This document shows positions 26,016 to 37,300 of a DNA stretch of 64,000 bases, piece after piece. The notes under the pieces are model-generated. The model had not been told where the DNA came from and did no database searches. It was given only the letters and a program-made list of their open reading frames with translations. Position numbers and translations under genes: made by a program. Location: assembly GCA_035373905.1 (NCBI GenBank), contig DAOSOK010000023.1, positions 1 to 64,000 of the forward strand, in the 5' to 3' direction. The stretch comes from Candidatus Ozemobacteraceae bacterium (GTDB taxonomy: Bacteria; Muiribacteriota; Ozemobacteria; Ozemobacterales; Ozemobacteraceae). Numbering within the stretch: the stretch's first letter is position 1; each line of letters opens with the position of its first letter.

Positions 26016-26604
26016 GAACGGGAAGCCCGTGGTGCGCAAAAAAACGGCCGTGAAGACCGTCGGGCCGAAAACCCGGCTGACGGCCGAAAAGGTCGGCAAG
26101 ATCGCACGTCTCGCGTCGGTCGAAGTGAAGAAGGAGCCTCAGGCGCTCGCTTCCCGCCCCTCGTGGGATACGTATTTTCTCCGCATCGCCCAGCTGGTCG
26201 CGACGCGTGCCACCTGCCTGCGTCGGACGGTCGGGGCGGTCATCGTGCGCGACAAGCGCATTCTTGCCACCGGCTATAACGGCGCGCCGAACGGAGTTCC
26301 ACACTGTTTCGAACTGCCGGGCGGCTGTCTCCGCGAGGCGATGCGCATCCCGTCTGGCCAGCGCCAGGAGCTGTGTCGCGGCCTCCACGCCGAGCAGAAC
26401 GCGATCCTCCAGGCGTCGGCGTTCGGCGTCTCGCTGAAGGGAAGCGAGATTTACGTCACTCACCAGCCCTGCGTGACCTGCGCGAAGATGCTCATCAACG
26501 CCGGTATCACGCGGGTGGTCTTCATCGGCTCGTATCCGGACGAACTCGCGCTGGAAATGCTCCGGGAAGGCAACATCAAACTCGAAAGGATCGGAGTCGA
26601 CTGA
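26002..26604 (+). CDS. dCMP deaminase / ComEB-family deoxycytidylate deaminase
   Basis: The 200-residue zinc deaminase converts dCMP to dUMP, supplying thymidylate synthase. The zinc site is His129-Ala-Glu131 (HAEQNAI) and Cys157/Cys160 (PCVTC). TVGAVIVRDKRILATGYNG and HCFELPGGCLRE complete the family pattern. A 50-residue Lys/Val-rich N-terminal extension comes before the catalytic domain (starting at about 53 with SWDTYF) and is unusual; a shorter internal start is possible. It overlaps upp and ends 2 nt before murA, so the operon couples pyrimidine metabolism to cell-wall synthesis. Confidence 0.9.
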   Translation: MAQNKNGKPVVRKKTAVKTVGPKTRLTAEKVGKIARLASVEVKKEPQALASRPSWDTYFLRIAQLVATRATCLRRTVGAVIVRDKRILATGYNGAPNGVPHCFELPGGCLREAMRIPSGQRQELCRGLHAEQNAILQASAFGVSLKGSEIYVTHQPCVTCAKMLINAGITRVVFIGSYPDELALEMLREGNIKLERIGVD

Positions 26605-26606
26605 TC

Positions 26607-27878
26607 ATGGCTCGGATACTCATCGACGGCGGACGCCCGCTGCGCGGCACTGTATCGATCGGAGGGGCGAAAAATGCGGCCCTCCCGATCATGGCCGCCA
26701 CGCTTCTGTGCGACGAATCCGTCACGCTGCAGAACGTTCCACACCTCAACGACGTCACGACCATGGAAAAAGTGCTTCAGGCGCTGGGTGCCCGCACGAA
26801 CTGGCTGGACCGCGGCACGCTGAGCGTCGATTGCGGTGCGGGCGTGAAGGAGGAGGCGCCATACGAGCTCGTGAAAGCGATGCGCGCCAGCTTCTTCGTC
26901 ATGGGTCCCCTGCTCAGCCGTCTGCGACGCGCCCGCATTCCCCTGCCGGGCGGTTGCGCGATCGGTGCGCGGCCGGTCAACATTCATCTCAAGGGGTTCG
27001 AAGCGCTGGGCGCGACCGTTTCCATCGAAGGCGGCTGCGCGGTTGCCGTCGCCGACAAACTGGTCGGGGCGAGAATCGTGCTCGACTTCCCGTCGGTTGG
27101 GGCGACCGAGAACCTGATGATGGCCGCCACCTTCGCCGAAGGCATGACCAGCATCGAGAACGCCGCCCAGGAGCCGGAAATCGACGATCTCGCCGGCTTT
27201 CTGAACGCGATGGGCGCGAGAATAGAGGGCGCGGGATCGCCGACGATCCGCATCGAAGGCGTAACAAAGTTGAGATCGGCCACGTACCCGGTCATTCCCG
27301 ACCGCATCGACGGCGGCACGTTCATGGTGCTGGGGGCGATGTGCGGTGGCCCGATCACGGTGCAGAACGTGGTTCCGGCGCATCAGCAGGCCGTCATCGC
27401 GAAACTCCGCGAGATGGGCGCCACCGTCGAGGTGGGAACGAACAGCGTCACGGTGAGCAGCGACGGCCGGTTGAAGCCCGTCGAGGTCAAGACGCTCCCG
27501 TTCCCGGGGTTTCCGACCGACATGCAGGCCCAGTTCATGGCCGCCATGTGTCTCGCGAACGGCACGTCGCTGATCTCGGAAACGGTGTTCGAGAACCGGT
27601 TCATGCACGTGGCCGAGCTCGCCCGTATGGGGGCGAACCTGACGATCCGCGATCGGACCGTCATGGTCGGCGGGGTCGAAAAGCTGAGCGGTGCCCCCGT
27701 CGCCGCATCCGACCTGCGGGCCGGTGCCGCGCTCGTGCTGGCTGGCGTCATGGCCGAGGGGCGGACGGAGATCAGCAACGTGTATCACATCGACCGCGGA
27801 TACGAGGACCTGGTCGGGCGCGTGCGTTCGCTGGGCGCGTCGATCGAGCGGGTAGAAGACAACGGAAACGGAAAGTGA
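26607..27878 (+). CDS. murA: UDP-N-acetylglucosamine 1-carboxyvinyltransferase
   Basis: The 423-residue enzyme of the first committed step of peptidoglycan synthesis adds enolpyruvate from PEP to UDP-GlcNAc. The signature includes GGAKNAALPIMAATLL near residue 19, the catalytic loop LPGGCAIGARPVNIH with Cys117 (the fosfomycin target), and IPDRIDGGTFMV and FPTDMQAQFMA in the second half. The Cys is kept, so natural fosfomycin resistance by Cys-to-Asp is not expected. The ATG at 26607 follows the deaminase gene by 2 nt. Confidence 0.97.
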   Translation: MARILIDGGRPLRGTVSIGGAKNAALPIMAATLLCDESVTLQNVPHLNDVTTMEKVLQALGARTNWLDRGTLSVDCGAGVKEEAPYELVKAMRASFFVMGPLLSRLRRARIPLPGGCAIGARPVNIHLKGFEALGATVSIEGGCAVAVADKLVGARIVLDFPSVGATENLMMAATFAEGMTSIENAAQEPEIDDLAGFLNAMGARIEGAGSPTIRIEGVTKLRSATYPVIPDRIDGGTFMVLGAMCGGPITVQNVVPAHQQAVIAKLREMGATVEVGTNSVTVSSDGRLKPVEVKTLPFPGFPTDMQAQFMAAMCLANGTSLISETVFENRFMHVAELARMGANLTIRDRTVMVGGVEKLSGAPVAASDLRAGAALVLAGVMAEGRTEISNVYHIDRGYEDLVGRVRSLGASIERVEDNGNGK

Positions 27879-27893
27879 AACGGAGGAGACGGA

Positions 27894-29615
27894 ATGACGA
27901 GAGAGCATGAGGCCAGGCGATACGCGGGAATCGTGGACAGGCTTACAAGCCGTGATCGCGACGAGAAGCTGCTGGCCATCGTGGCTCTGGGCATTCTCCG
28001 GGTTCCCGGGCATGCGGACCAGCTGGTCGACCTCCTGTCCTCGCCCGACGAGGAGATCGTCGGGAGCGTCATCGACGCGCTCGGAAAGATCGGGAACCCC
28101 CGCTCGGTCAAATACGTGCTCGAGTTCATCGGCGCCGGGCGGCCGGGGCTCGCCGACCGGGCGCTGAACGCCCTCTCCGGTTTCGAACTCACCCCCGTTC
28201 TCGACCAGATCCTGCGGGCGGCCGATGCGGACAAGCCGCCGCTGCTCCGGCGGCGTCTGCTTTCTCTCGTTTCCCACATCCGCGATCCCCGCATCGCCGC
28301 GACGATGACCGAAATCATGGGGCAGACGCAGGATCCCGGCCTGCTGGTGGAGTCGGCGATGTATTTCGTTCGCTATCCTTCGACCGAGCGGCACATGCTC
28401 CTCAAGATGCTCGGCAACAACGGCCAGTGGGAGGTTGCGATGGCGGCACAGCTCGCCCTGTCGCGACTCGGCGACGAGGGTGCGCGAAGCCATCTGAAAC
28501 GGCTCGCCAAATCGCCCGCGCACCCGATTCGAATGGCGCTCGTCCAGGGCTTGTCGCGCCGGCCGATGATCGAGGATCGTGAACTCTACGAGATCTTCTG
28601 CCACGACCCGCACCCGCAGGTTCGTATCGCCGCGATCGCCGGCCTGCCCCTGTTCAAGGCCGACGAACGGGCGCGCATCCTCGCCGAGTGGCTTGGTCGC
28701 GAGCGCGACGAGACCGTCCAGCCCGTGCTTCTTCGAACGGCCGCGGCCGAAACATATCATGGTCTCTACCCAGAATTTTTCAAACTCCTCTCGAGCACCG
28801 TTCCCGCCCACCGGGAACTCGCCGTCCAGGCCCTCGTCGGCATGGGCGAGGCGATCATCGACCGCATCGTCAAGGCTTTTCCCAAACTCCCAATGGCAGC
28901 CCGCGAGCAGCTGCTGCTGGTCGCCGGCGGCATCGGCGGCGAAACGGCGAAGCAGCTCGTCCGCGAGCACCTCGGCGATCGGGAACGCTGGATGCGGATC
29001 AACGCCATGGAGGCGATGGCTCGGCTCGGCGCCCGCGAGGCGCTTCCCCTGCTAATGGAAATGGCCGGCCGGGAAAAAGACCCCTGGGTCAAGGCCTCGC
29101 TCCTGTCGGTCCTGAGCCGCCTCGGCGGGACCGAGCAGATTCCCGTCTGCGAAGCCGGCCTGGAATCCTCCGATGCGCGCGTCCGCGCGAACGCCGTCGA
29201 AGCCCTGGCCAAGCTGGGCGTCCGCGACCGCGAGCACCAGAAGCGGATCGAGCCGATGCTGCGCGATCCCAACGACCGCGTCCGCGTGAACGCCGCCATC
29301 GCACTTTCGAAGATGGGCGACCAGACCGTCATGCCGACCCTGACGGCGATGACGAAGGAGCCGACGAAATGGCTCCGCTCGTCCGCCGCGTTCGCTCTCG
29401 GTGAGATCGGCGATCGGGAAGGCGTTCCCGCCCTGATCGCCCTTCTCGACGATCGCGAGGACGTCGTGTATCGGAACGCGCTCGAAGCCCTCGGCAAGAT
29501 CGCCGACATCCGGTCGCTGATTCCGATACTGCAGGAAAAAGCCAAGGGTCGTCTTCCCGCCGAATTCTTCGACGCGCTTCTGTCGAAATTCTCGCACCAG
29601 GCGAAACAGCAGTAG
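27894..29615 (+). CDS. HEAT-repeat protein
   Basis: The 573-residue, all-helical protein has no signal peptide or membrane segment. Repeated 30-31-residue HEAT/PBS-lyase-type units run through most of it, with recurring patterns such as DEEIVGSVIDALGKIGN, RVRANAVEALAKLG, RVRVNAAIALSKMG and LRSSAAFALGEIGDREG. Such solenoids act as protein-binding scaffolds. GGAGGAG lies 7 nt before the ATG, and the gap to murA is 15 nt, so it is probably the last gene of the rpiB-murA operon. I see no catalytic residues, and its partner is unknown. Confidence 0.9.
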   Translation: MTREHEARRYAGIVDRLTSRDRDEKLLAIVALGILRVPGHADQLVDLLSSPDEEIVGSVIDALGKIGNPRSVKYVLEFIGAGRPGLADRALNALSGFELTPVLDQILRAADADKPPLLRRRLLSLVSHIRDPRIAATMTEIMGQTQDPGLLVESAMYFVRYPSTERHMLLKMLGNNGQWEVAMAAQLALSRLGDEGARSHLKRLAKSPAHPIRMALVQGLSRRPMIEDRELYEIFCHDPHPQVRIAAIAGLPLFKADERARILAEWLGRERDETVQPVLLRTAAAETYHGLYPEFFKLLSSTVPAHRELAVQALVGMGEAIIDRIVKAFPKLPMAAREQLLLVAGGIGGETAKQLVREHLGDRERWMRINAMEAMARLGAREALPLLMEMAGREKDPWVKASLLSVLSRLGGTEQIPVCEAGLESSDARVRANAVEALAKLGVRDREHQKRIEPMLRDPNDRVRVNAAIALSKMGDQTVMPTLTAMTKEPTKWLRSSAAFALGEIGDREGVPALIALLDDREDVVYRNALEALGKIADIRSLIPILQEKAKGRLPAEFFDALLSKFSHQAKQQ

Positions 29616-29640
29616 GAATTCCCGCGCAACAAAAACTTCC

Positions 29641-29667
29641 GGTCGTGCCGAGCCTGTCGAGGCACGT
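29641..29667. repeat. REP-like palindromic repeat, copy C
   Basis: GTCGTGCCGAGCCTGTCGAG then GCACG, with CGTGCC pairing to GGCACG. It is the same family as 18031-18085 and 58305-58395, and lies in the gap after the HEAT gene. Confidence 0.65.
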
Positions 29668-29790
29668 CGTGAGGAAGGCTTCGCTCTATCCCGGTTTTTC
29701 GCGTCGGTCGACACCGTTCGGATTTTCCGAGAACGTGCCGATGTGTAACGAGATACAGCATATTTTGCGCGACGGGGAGGTTACCAAACC

Positions 29791-31209
29791 ATGATGCCTT
29801 TCGGGCGGATCGACACGCGATCCTGCGGCGCCCTGCTTGCTCTTTGGTTCGCGGTTCTGAGCCCGGCGATGTCCGCCGGCAGTGAAATTGAATTGAAGAA
29901 CACCATGGTCAATCTCAGGAAAGGGCCGTCGACGCAGTCGGAAATTCTCGCTCAATTGCCCCCCCGCGCGCGCGTGACCGTCGTCGAGAAAACCGACAAG
30001 TGGTATAAGGTCAAATATTGTAAACACGTCGAGGGATTCGTCCACGGCAGTCTCGTGGCGTCGAAAGCCACTCCGAAAGCCGCGTCGAAACGGGAAACGG
30101 CACCAATGCGGGAACCCGCTTCCGATGCCGGCACTGAACTCGTTCGCCAGCAGGCGACGATTGCGTTCGCTCGATGCGACTGGGCAGAAGTCGTTCGCCT
30201 GCTCGACGAGACTCCTGGCGTGACGAATATCAGCGCCGGCGAAGGCTACATGCTGGGAATCGCCTATCGCGAGCTCGGCAGGTTCGACCGGGCGGAGGCC
30301 TCCCTGTTTCGCGCCCTGGGAGAACCCGAACGGAGCTGGGATGCGACGAGCGCCGAGATCTACCGCCAGCTTCTCGACATCCAACAGAAACGGAAACGCT
30401 GGATCCAGGTCATCGATACCGCAAAACGCATCACGACGCACCTTCCAGCGGCTCCCTGGGCCGTCAAGGCAAGGGCGGAAGCCTATCTTCAGCTTCGCAG
30501 GCCGGCCGAAGCCCTCGCCGAGTATCAGTCCATGCTCATGAAAAATCCCGACGAAGTGGACGCATTCGTCGGCATGGGGCGTGCACGGGTCGATCTGAAC
30601 GATCTGCGCGGCGCCGAAGCGGATTTCAATACGGCGATCCGCAAGGCCCCGGGGCATGAACAGGCCTATCTCGGCCTCGCGGAGCTGCAGCTCGTCAAAA
30701 AACAGGCGCTCGAAGCCGAAGCCACCCTTCGAAAGGGCGTGGCGGCCGCTCCGGCATCGAAACTGCTGAAAGACCGGCTGGCGTACCTCGAAAAAGCGCG
30801 CCGCCTGGCCGAACAACGCGCCGATCTGCAGAAAAAGCGCGATCAGCTGACGGCAAAGCTGTGTTCCGGAGGCATCCAGTCCTGTCGGTTCACCGTCGTC
30901 GCGAAGCTCAAGCCGAAACTGTACGAGATCCGGCTCGATTCGGATGAACCGGCGTTCCTTCAGACCCGGCGGTCGGTATTTTCCGGACCGGGGTATCACG
31001 AGATTCCTCTGATCGACACCGGAGAAATCCCTGTCCGTCTCGCGCCGAGACGCGGCGGCTTCGTCAGCAGGGCGCGGCTGCTGAAGGAACTGACCGATGC
31101 GCAGGCCGTTCAGTATCAGCAGACGGGCATGGAGCTTCACGACGTAAACAAGGCTCTCGAGAAAATCATCAGCGAGCAGCAGCGGCACGCCGCAGCCGTT
31201 TCCGGTTGA
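29791..31209 (+). CDS. Secreted SH3b- and TPR-domain protein
   Basis: The 472-residue protein has a signal peptide (cleavage near the SPAMSAG segment, about residue 29), then a bacterial SH3 domain at about 31-88 (VNLRKGPSTQSEIL, then WYKVKY and VEGFVHGSLV). SH3b domains often bind cell-wall peptides. Residues 108-350 form TPR-like helical repeats (for example GYMLGIAYRELGRFDRAEASLF and AYLGLAELQLVKKQ), followed by a charged helical segment and a beta-type C-terminus of about 100 residues that I cannot assign. GGGAGG precedes the ATG; a second ATG follows directly. It is probably a periplasmic, peptidoglycan-associated adaptor. Confidence 0.85.
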   Translation: MMPFGRIDTRSCGALLALWFAVLSPAMSAGSEIELKNTMVNLRKGPSTQSEILAQLPPRARVTVVEKTDKWYKVKYCKHVEGFVHGSLVASKATPKAASKRETAPMREPASDAGTELVRQQATIAFARCDWAEVVRLLDETPGVTNISAGEGYMLGIAYRELGRFDRAEASLFRALGEPERSWDATSAEIYRQLLDIQQKRKRWIQVIDTAKRITTHLPAAPWAVKARAEAYLQLRRPAEALAEYQSMLMKNPDEVDAFVGMGRARVDLNDLRGAEADFNTAIRKAPGHEQAYLGLAELQLVKKQALEAEATLRKGVAAAPASKLLKDRLAYLEKARRLAEQRADLQKKRDQLTAKLCSGGIQSCRFTVVAKLKPKLYEIRLDSDEPAFLQTRRSVFSGPGYHEIPLIDTGEIPVRLAPRRGGFVSRARLLKELTDAQAVQYQQTGMELHDVNKALEKIISEQQRHAAAVSG

Positions 31210-31393
31210 GCGGGCCGGAAGCGAAAGGAGATCTGAAAAAGCGTCCGATGGGTGTACAACTCCCTTCGAGACTGGTAGAATAGGCTGAAACACCAAAATT
31301 AGAGTCTCGGTACCGGATCTTTCCGCCGGGCGAGGAACAGATGGAAGTTTCCCCGCCTCAGGACAGGCAAGAGCGGCACCCGAGGAGGCAAAT
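31210..31393 (+). promoter_or_regulatory. Structured leader of the giant lipoprotein gene
   Basis: The leader holds GAGACT...AGTCTC (31267-31307) and GGCGAGGAA...TTCCCCGCC (about 31329-31357, one mismatch). GCCTC at 31355-31359 could pair with GAGGC at 31385-31389, covering the ribosome binding site. It matches no riboswitch class I know. Control of translation by this pairing is inference. Confidence 0.35.
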
Positions 31394-34300
31394 ATGAACG
31401 AACAGACCTGGCATCCCCGTGACTTGTTCCGGTCCGGCCTGTACCTGGCCGGTACGGTTATCCTGCTGGTTTCGATCGTCGCCCTTATCACCGCGTCCGG
31501 CTGCGGCGGCGGTGGCGGCGGCGGAATCACCGGCCTCCCCCTGTCGCAGGTCGCCCAGAACGGAACCATCACCGGTCGTGTCGTTGCCTCCGACCTGATC
31601 ATCGCCTCCCGGCTTGCCGCCACCACGCAATCCGTCAAAGCCGGAACCCAGGCGATCGCGAATGCCGACGTCTGGCTCGAACAACTTCCCACCTTCCATA
31701 CCCGGACCGATTCGGAAGGCCGGTTCACGCTGACCGGCGTTCCCCTCGGATCCTACCGGGTCGTCGCGAAACTCTTTTCGCCCCTGACCCAGGAAACCTA
31801 CAAGATCCGCTCCGTGAATTTCAGTCTCGGCGAGGATGCGAACGCGCATAATGCCGGCGATCTCGGCGTCAAAAAAGCGGTGAACCAGGTCAGCGGCATT
31901 CTCCGCGACAATACCGGCCGTCCGCTTCCCTTCGCGAGAATGGCGCTGTGGGGCGAAACGTTCACGACGGATAGTAATGGATATTTTATAACCCCGCCCC
32001 TCCCTGAAGAGGAAACGGGCGCCGAGGTGACGGTCGTCGGCTCCAGCGAAATCAGGGAAACCGTTTTCGAAGTTGCATATATATCTGGAACTATTCCTGT
32101 CGTCGAGATCTCGGTTCCGACCCAGACCCAGACGCCGCAGGCTCCCGTGGCGAGAATCGCCGCGTCCTCCGTCCTGGTCACGCCGAACCAGCTCGTCACG
32201 CTCAGCGCCGATGCGGACGACCCGCTGGGGGCGACCAGGGACAGGCTCGGCTTCACCTGGTCCGCGACGGCGGGCCAGCTCGCGTCCGGTTCCTATCCCT
32301 GGACCGTCCGCTGGACGGCCCCGGCGTATGACACCGTTGCCACGGTTTCCGTCGTCGTCGTCAACGGCTCCGGCCTATCCGGAACGGCCCGGGTTCCGAT
32401 CACGGTCGGGGCGGGCGGCGTGAACCAGCGGCCTGCGATCAGCAACGTGACGGCGTCCGGAACGTCCGGCGATATCGCGATCACCTACGCCGTCACCGAT
32501 CCCGAGAACGATGCCGTTTCGCTCGCCGTCCATTACTCGCTCGACGGCGGAACGAGCTGGACCCAGACGACGCATTTCACGGGGACCAGCACGGGAATCA
32601 CGCCGGGGACGGGAAAATCCATCATCTGGCACTCGGCCGTCGATGCCCCTTCCGCGACTTACACGGCCCGGATCAAACTGATCCCCTCTGATGCTGGCGG
32701 GAACGGAACGGCCGGCATCTCGGCTTCATTCCCGATCGACAATACCAGCATCGCCGTCGTCAGCAACGTGATGACCGCGGTCGGGACCTCGACGGTCGTC
32801 ATCACGTACGATCTCGACGAACCGTCAAACCGGGCCTGTTCGATCGCCGTCGCCTATTCCCTAAACGGCGGCACGACGTTCACACAGACGACCAGCGTGA
32901 CGGGATCGACCTCCGGAGTCACCCCCGGCACGGCGAAAACGCTGACCTGGAACTGGCCGCAGGATGTCACGCCGCCCCAGAGCAACGTGGTTTTACGCGT
33001 GACGCCCGATAACGGCGTCACCCCGGGCACCCCGGGCCTTTCTTCCGCGTTTTCGCTCGGCACGGCCAACAGTGCGCCGGTCGTTTCGAACGTGATTGCG
33101 AGCGGTTCGAGCGGCAACATCACGATCGGCTACGCCCTCGCGGACGCGGACGGTAATGCCTGCTCGATCATCGTCGAATACTCGACGAACGGCGGCACCT
33201 CCTGGACGACCACCACCAACGTAACGGGCACCTCCGGGGTTCAGCCCGGAAATAATAAATCTCTCGTCTGGAGTTCGTCGGCCGACATCACGACGAACCA
33301 GGCGAACGTGGCAGTCCGCCTGACGGCCAATGACGGGACCGTCAGCGGTTCCCCGGCCGTATCCTCCAGTTTTGCGGTCAATAATCAGGGCTTGACCAAC
33401 AGTGCGCCGGTCGTTTCGAACGTGACGGCGAGCGGCACGAGCGGGAACATCACGATCGGGTACACGCTCGCCGACGCCGAAAGCGACGCCTGCTCAATCG
33501 CGGTCGAGTTTTCAACGAATGGCGGCACCTCCTGGACGCCGACCTCCAACGTCACCGGAACGACGGGCATTGCGCCCGGGACGGGAAAGCAGATCATCTG
33601 GATTTCCTCGTCCGACATCCTGACGAACGAATCGAACGTCAGAGTGCGGCTGACGCCGAACGACGGGAAAATCAGCGGAACCGCGGCGAGTTCGTCGGTC
33701 TTCTCGGTGAACAACGGCGGAGTCGTGAATACGGCGCCGGTCATTTCGAGCGTGACGACGAGCGGCACGAGCGGGAACATCACGATAGGCTTCACGCTTG
33801 CCGATTCCCAGGGCGATGCCTGCACGATAGGCGTCGCCTTCTCGGTTGACGGCGGAACGACGTGGGCGACGACGACGAACGTCATCGGCTCGACCGGCGT
33901 CACGCCGGGAAGCGGAAAAGCCCTCGTCTGGAGCTCTTCCGCCGATATCAGTACGAACCAGGCGAACGTGAAGGTGCGTCTCGTCCCGAACGATGGCAAG
34001 GTGTCCGGCGCGGCGGCGATCTCTTCGACGTTTTCCGTGAACAACGGAGGCATTCCGAACACGGCGCCCGTCGTTTCCGCCGTCACCACGAGCGGCACGA
34101 GCGGGAACGTCACGATCGGGTACACGCTCGCCGACGCCGAAAGCGACGCCTGCTCGATCGCGGTCGAATACTCGCTCAACGGCGGCACGAGCTGGACGCC
34201 GACCTCGAATGTCACGGGAACCACGGGCGTTGCGCCGGGCTCGGGAAAAACGATCATCTGGATCTCCTCGATGGATGTAAGCACGAACCAGACGAACGTG

Positions 34301-37300
34301 AAGGTCCGGCTGACGCCCAGCGACGGAAAAGTCAGCGGCACAGCGGCCTCGTCCGCCGTCTTTGCTCTTCAGAACGGCGGTTCAGCCGTCGTCAGCTCGG
34401 TTCTGACCTCGGTCTCCGGCTCGGACGTCACGATCACCTACAATCTCACCGAACCGTCGAACGCGAACTGCTCGATCGGCGTCGAATACTCTCTGAACGC
34501 CGGTACCAGCTGGACGCCGACAACGCGGCTTACGGGAACCACGACGGGCGTCGTTCCCGGCACCGGTCGCACCGTCGTCTGGAACGCGGGCCTGGATGTA
34601 AGTCTGCCGCAGGCCACCGTCAAGGTTCGCCTCACCCCCAACAACGGGATCGCCTCCGGAACGCCTGGCGTGTCTGATACGTTTTCCATCGGGGCTCTCA
34701 ACAATGCTCCGTCCATCACCAGTGTTACTCCTTCCGGAACCAGCGGCGATATTTCGATCACCTACTCGCTGACCGACGCCGATAACGACGCCTGCTCGAT
34801 CGGGTTCGGCTACTCCCTCGACGGCGGAACGACCTGGGCGACGAGCACGCATCTGACCGGAACGACGACGGGCGTCATGCCCGGTACGGGCAAAACGCTG
34901 ACCTGGAATTCGAGCACGGATTTCTCGACGAATCAGACGAACGTCAAAGTCAGGTTGGTTCCGAACGACGGCAAGGTGAGCGGAACTCCTGGAATTTCCG
35001 GGGTGTTCACGGTGAACAACGCCGCAGTCGCGACGGTTTCGAACGTTCGCACCTCCGTCACGAACCAGACCGTGACGATCACCTACGATCTGACCGACGC
35101 GACGGCCCAGCCGAGCTCGATTCAGGTCGAGTATTCGCTCAACGGCGGCAGCACCTGGGCCGTCACCACGCAGTTGACCGGTACGACGACGGGTATCACC
35201 CCCGGAACGGACCGGACGATCGTCTGGAACTCGGCGCAGGATGTGAGCGGCACGCAGAACACCGTCAAGGTGCGCGTCTCGGCGAATAACGGCTCCGGCT
35301 TCGGCCCTGCCGGCACCTCCGCCCTTTTCTCGATCACCGGCGCCAACAACCCGCCGGTGGTGTCGGGGGTCTACGTGACCGGCACCTCGGGCAATATCAC
35401 GATCGGTTATGCCCTGGCCGATGCCGACAGCGATCTGTGCAGTATCGCCGTTGCCTACTCGCTCGACTCCGGAACGACATGGGCGACGACGACGGCCCTG
35501 ACCGGCACAACGGCGAACATCACCCCCGGAACCGGGAAAACCATCACCTGGAACTCGGCCGCCGACGTCGTCGGCAACTACACCGACGTCGTGAAGGTGC
35601 GGGTCGTGGCGAACGACGGCAAGGTGAAAAGCGCTCCCGGCGTGTCCGCCGCCTTCACGATCAACAACAACAGCCTGCCGGTGGTCTCGGCCGTGACGAC
35701 GAGCGGCACCTCCGGCAACATCACGGTGACCTACACGCTCGCCGACAGCGACGGCGGGGCTTCTTCGATCGCCGTCTTCTATTCGACCGACGGCGGCGCC
35801 AACTACAAGCAGACGACGAACGTCACGGGTGTCACGAGCGGCATCACTCCCGGAAGCGGCAAGACGTTCATCTGGGTGTCCCCGTCGGATGTTCCCGGAA
35901 GCACGGCAAACGCCCGTCTGAAGATCATTCCGAACGACGGCACGGCCGACGGAACCCCCGGTGAATCGTCGATCTTCACGGTGAACAACAACACCGCCCC
36001 GGTGCTTTCCGATCTGAACGTGAGTGGCGGAACGGGAGACATCGCGGTCGGCTTTACCCTGTCGGATGTCGACGGAAACGCCTGCTCCATCAGTCTTTCC
36101 TACTCGATCGACGGCGGCAGCACCTGGACCCAGAGTAATAATATAACGGGTGGTGTTGGAGTGACGCCGGGCAGCGGCAAGAGCATCGTCTGGAACTCCG
36201 CGGCCGATATCAGCAGCTATCAATCGAACGTGAAGATCCGAATCACCGCCAACGACGGGTACGTCAACAGCGCGACGCTCACCTCGTCGACGATCACGGT
36301 GAACAACAACAACCTGCCCACGATCAGCAACGTGCTGGTGAGCGGCAATTCGGGCGCGATCACGATCACCTACACGCTGGCGGATGCCGACAGCGCCTCC
36401 TGCTCGGTCAAGGTCTACTTCAGCACCGATGGCGGCGGCACCTGGACCCAGACCACGCAGGTCACGGGATCGGTGAACAACGTCGCGCCGGGCACGAACC
36501 GCGGCATCACCTGGGACTCGACGATATCGATTCCCGGCAACGAATCCAACGTCAAGTTGCGACTCGTTCCCTTCGACGGCATCGGCAACGGAACGGCAGG
36601 CGAGTCGAGCTCCTTCGCCGTCAGCAATAACTCCCTGCCAGTCGTCACCAACGTGACGACGTCCGGAAGCTCCGGTGATATAACGGTCAGTTATACCTTG
36701 AGCGATACGAACGGCGACGCCTGTTCGATCGCGGTCGAATACTCGCTCAACAACGGCTCGACCTGGACCGCGACGACGAACCTGACCGGCACGCTGACCA
36801 ATCTCGCGCCCGGCTCGGGGAAGAGCTTCGTCTGGCGCTCGTCGGAAAACTTCCAGTCGAACCAGGTCGCCGTGAAAGTGCGTATCACGCCTTCGGACAA
36901 ATACGGTGCTGGTACCCCGGGCGGCTCGGCGGCCTTCGCGGTGAACAACAACGCCCTGCCCGTGATCAGCAACGTCCTGACCTCCGGATCCAGCGGGACC
37001 GTGACGATCACCTACACGCTCGCCGATGCCGACGGCGGCGCCTCGGTCGTGTCCATGCAGTATTCCATCGACGGCGGCGTCACCTATACCTCCACCTCCA
37101 ACATCACAGGGGCGACGACGGGCGTCACTCCCGGAACGGGGAAGACCATTTCCTGGAATACGCCGCAGGACATCCCTGGCCGCTCGACCGGGGTCAAGGT
37201 CAAGCTCACCCCCAACGACGGCAGCGGAAACGGCACGCCGGGCGAGTCGTCGACCTTCACGGTCAACAACAACACCCTTCCGGTCATTTCCGGCGTCACC

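Noticed and set aside
26460..28970. 836-codon minus-strand open frame opposite murA and the HEAT gene
   Set aside because: Antisense to two well-supported genes, with His/Asp/Arg-rich shadow composition.
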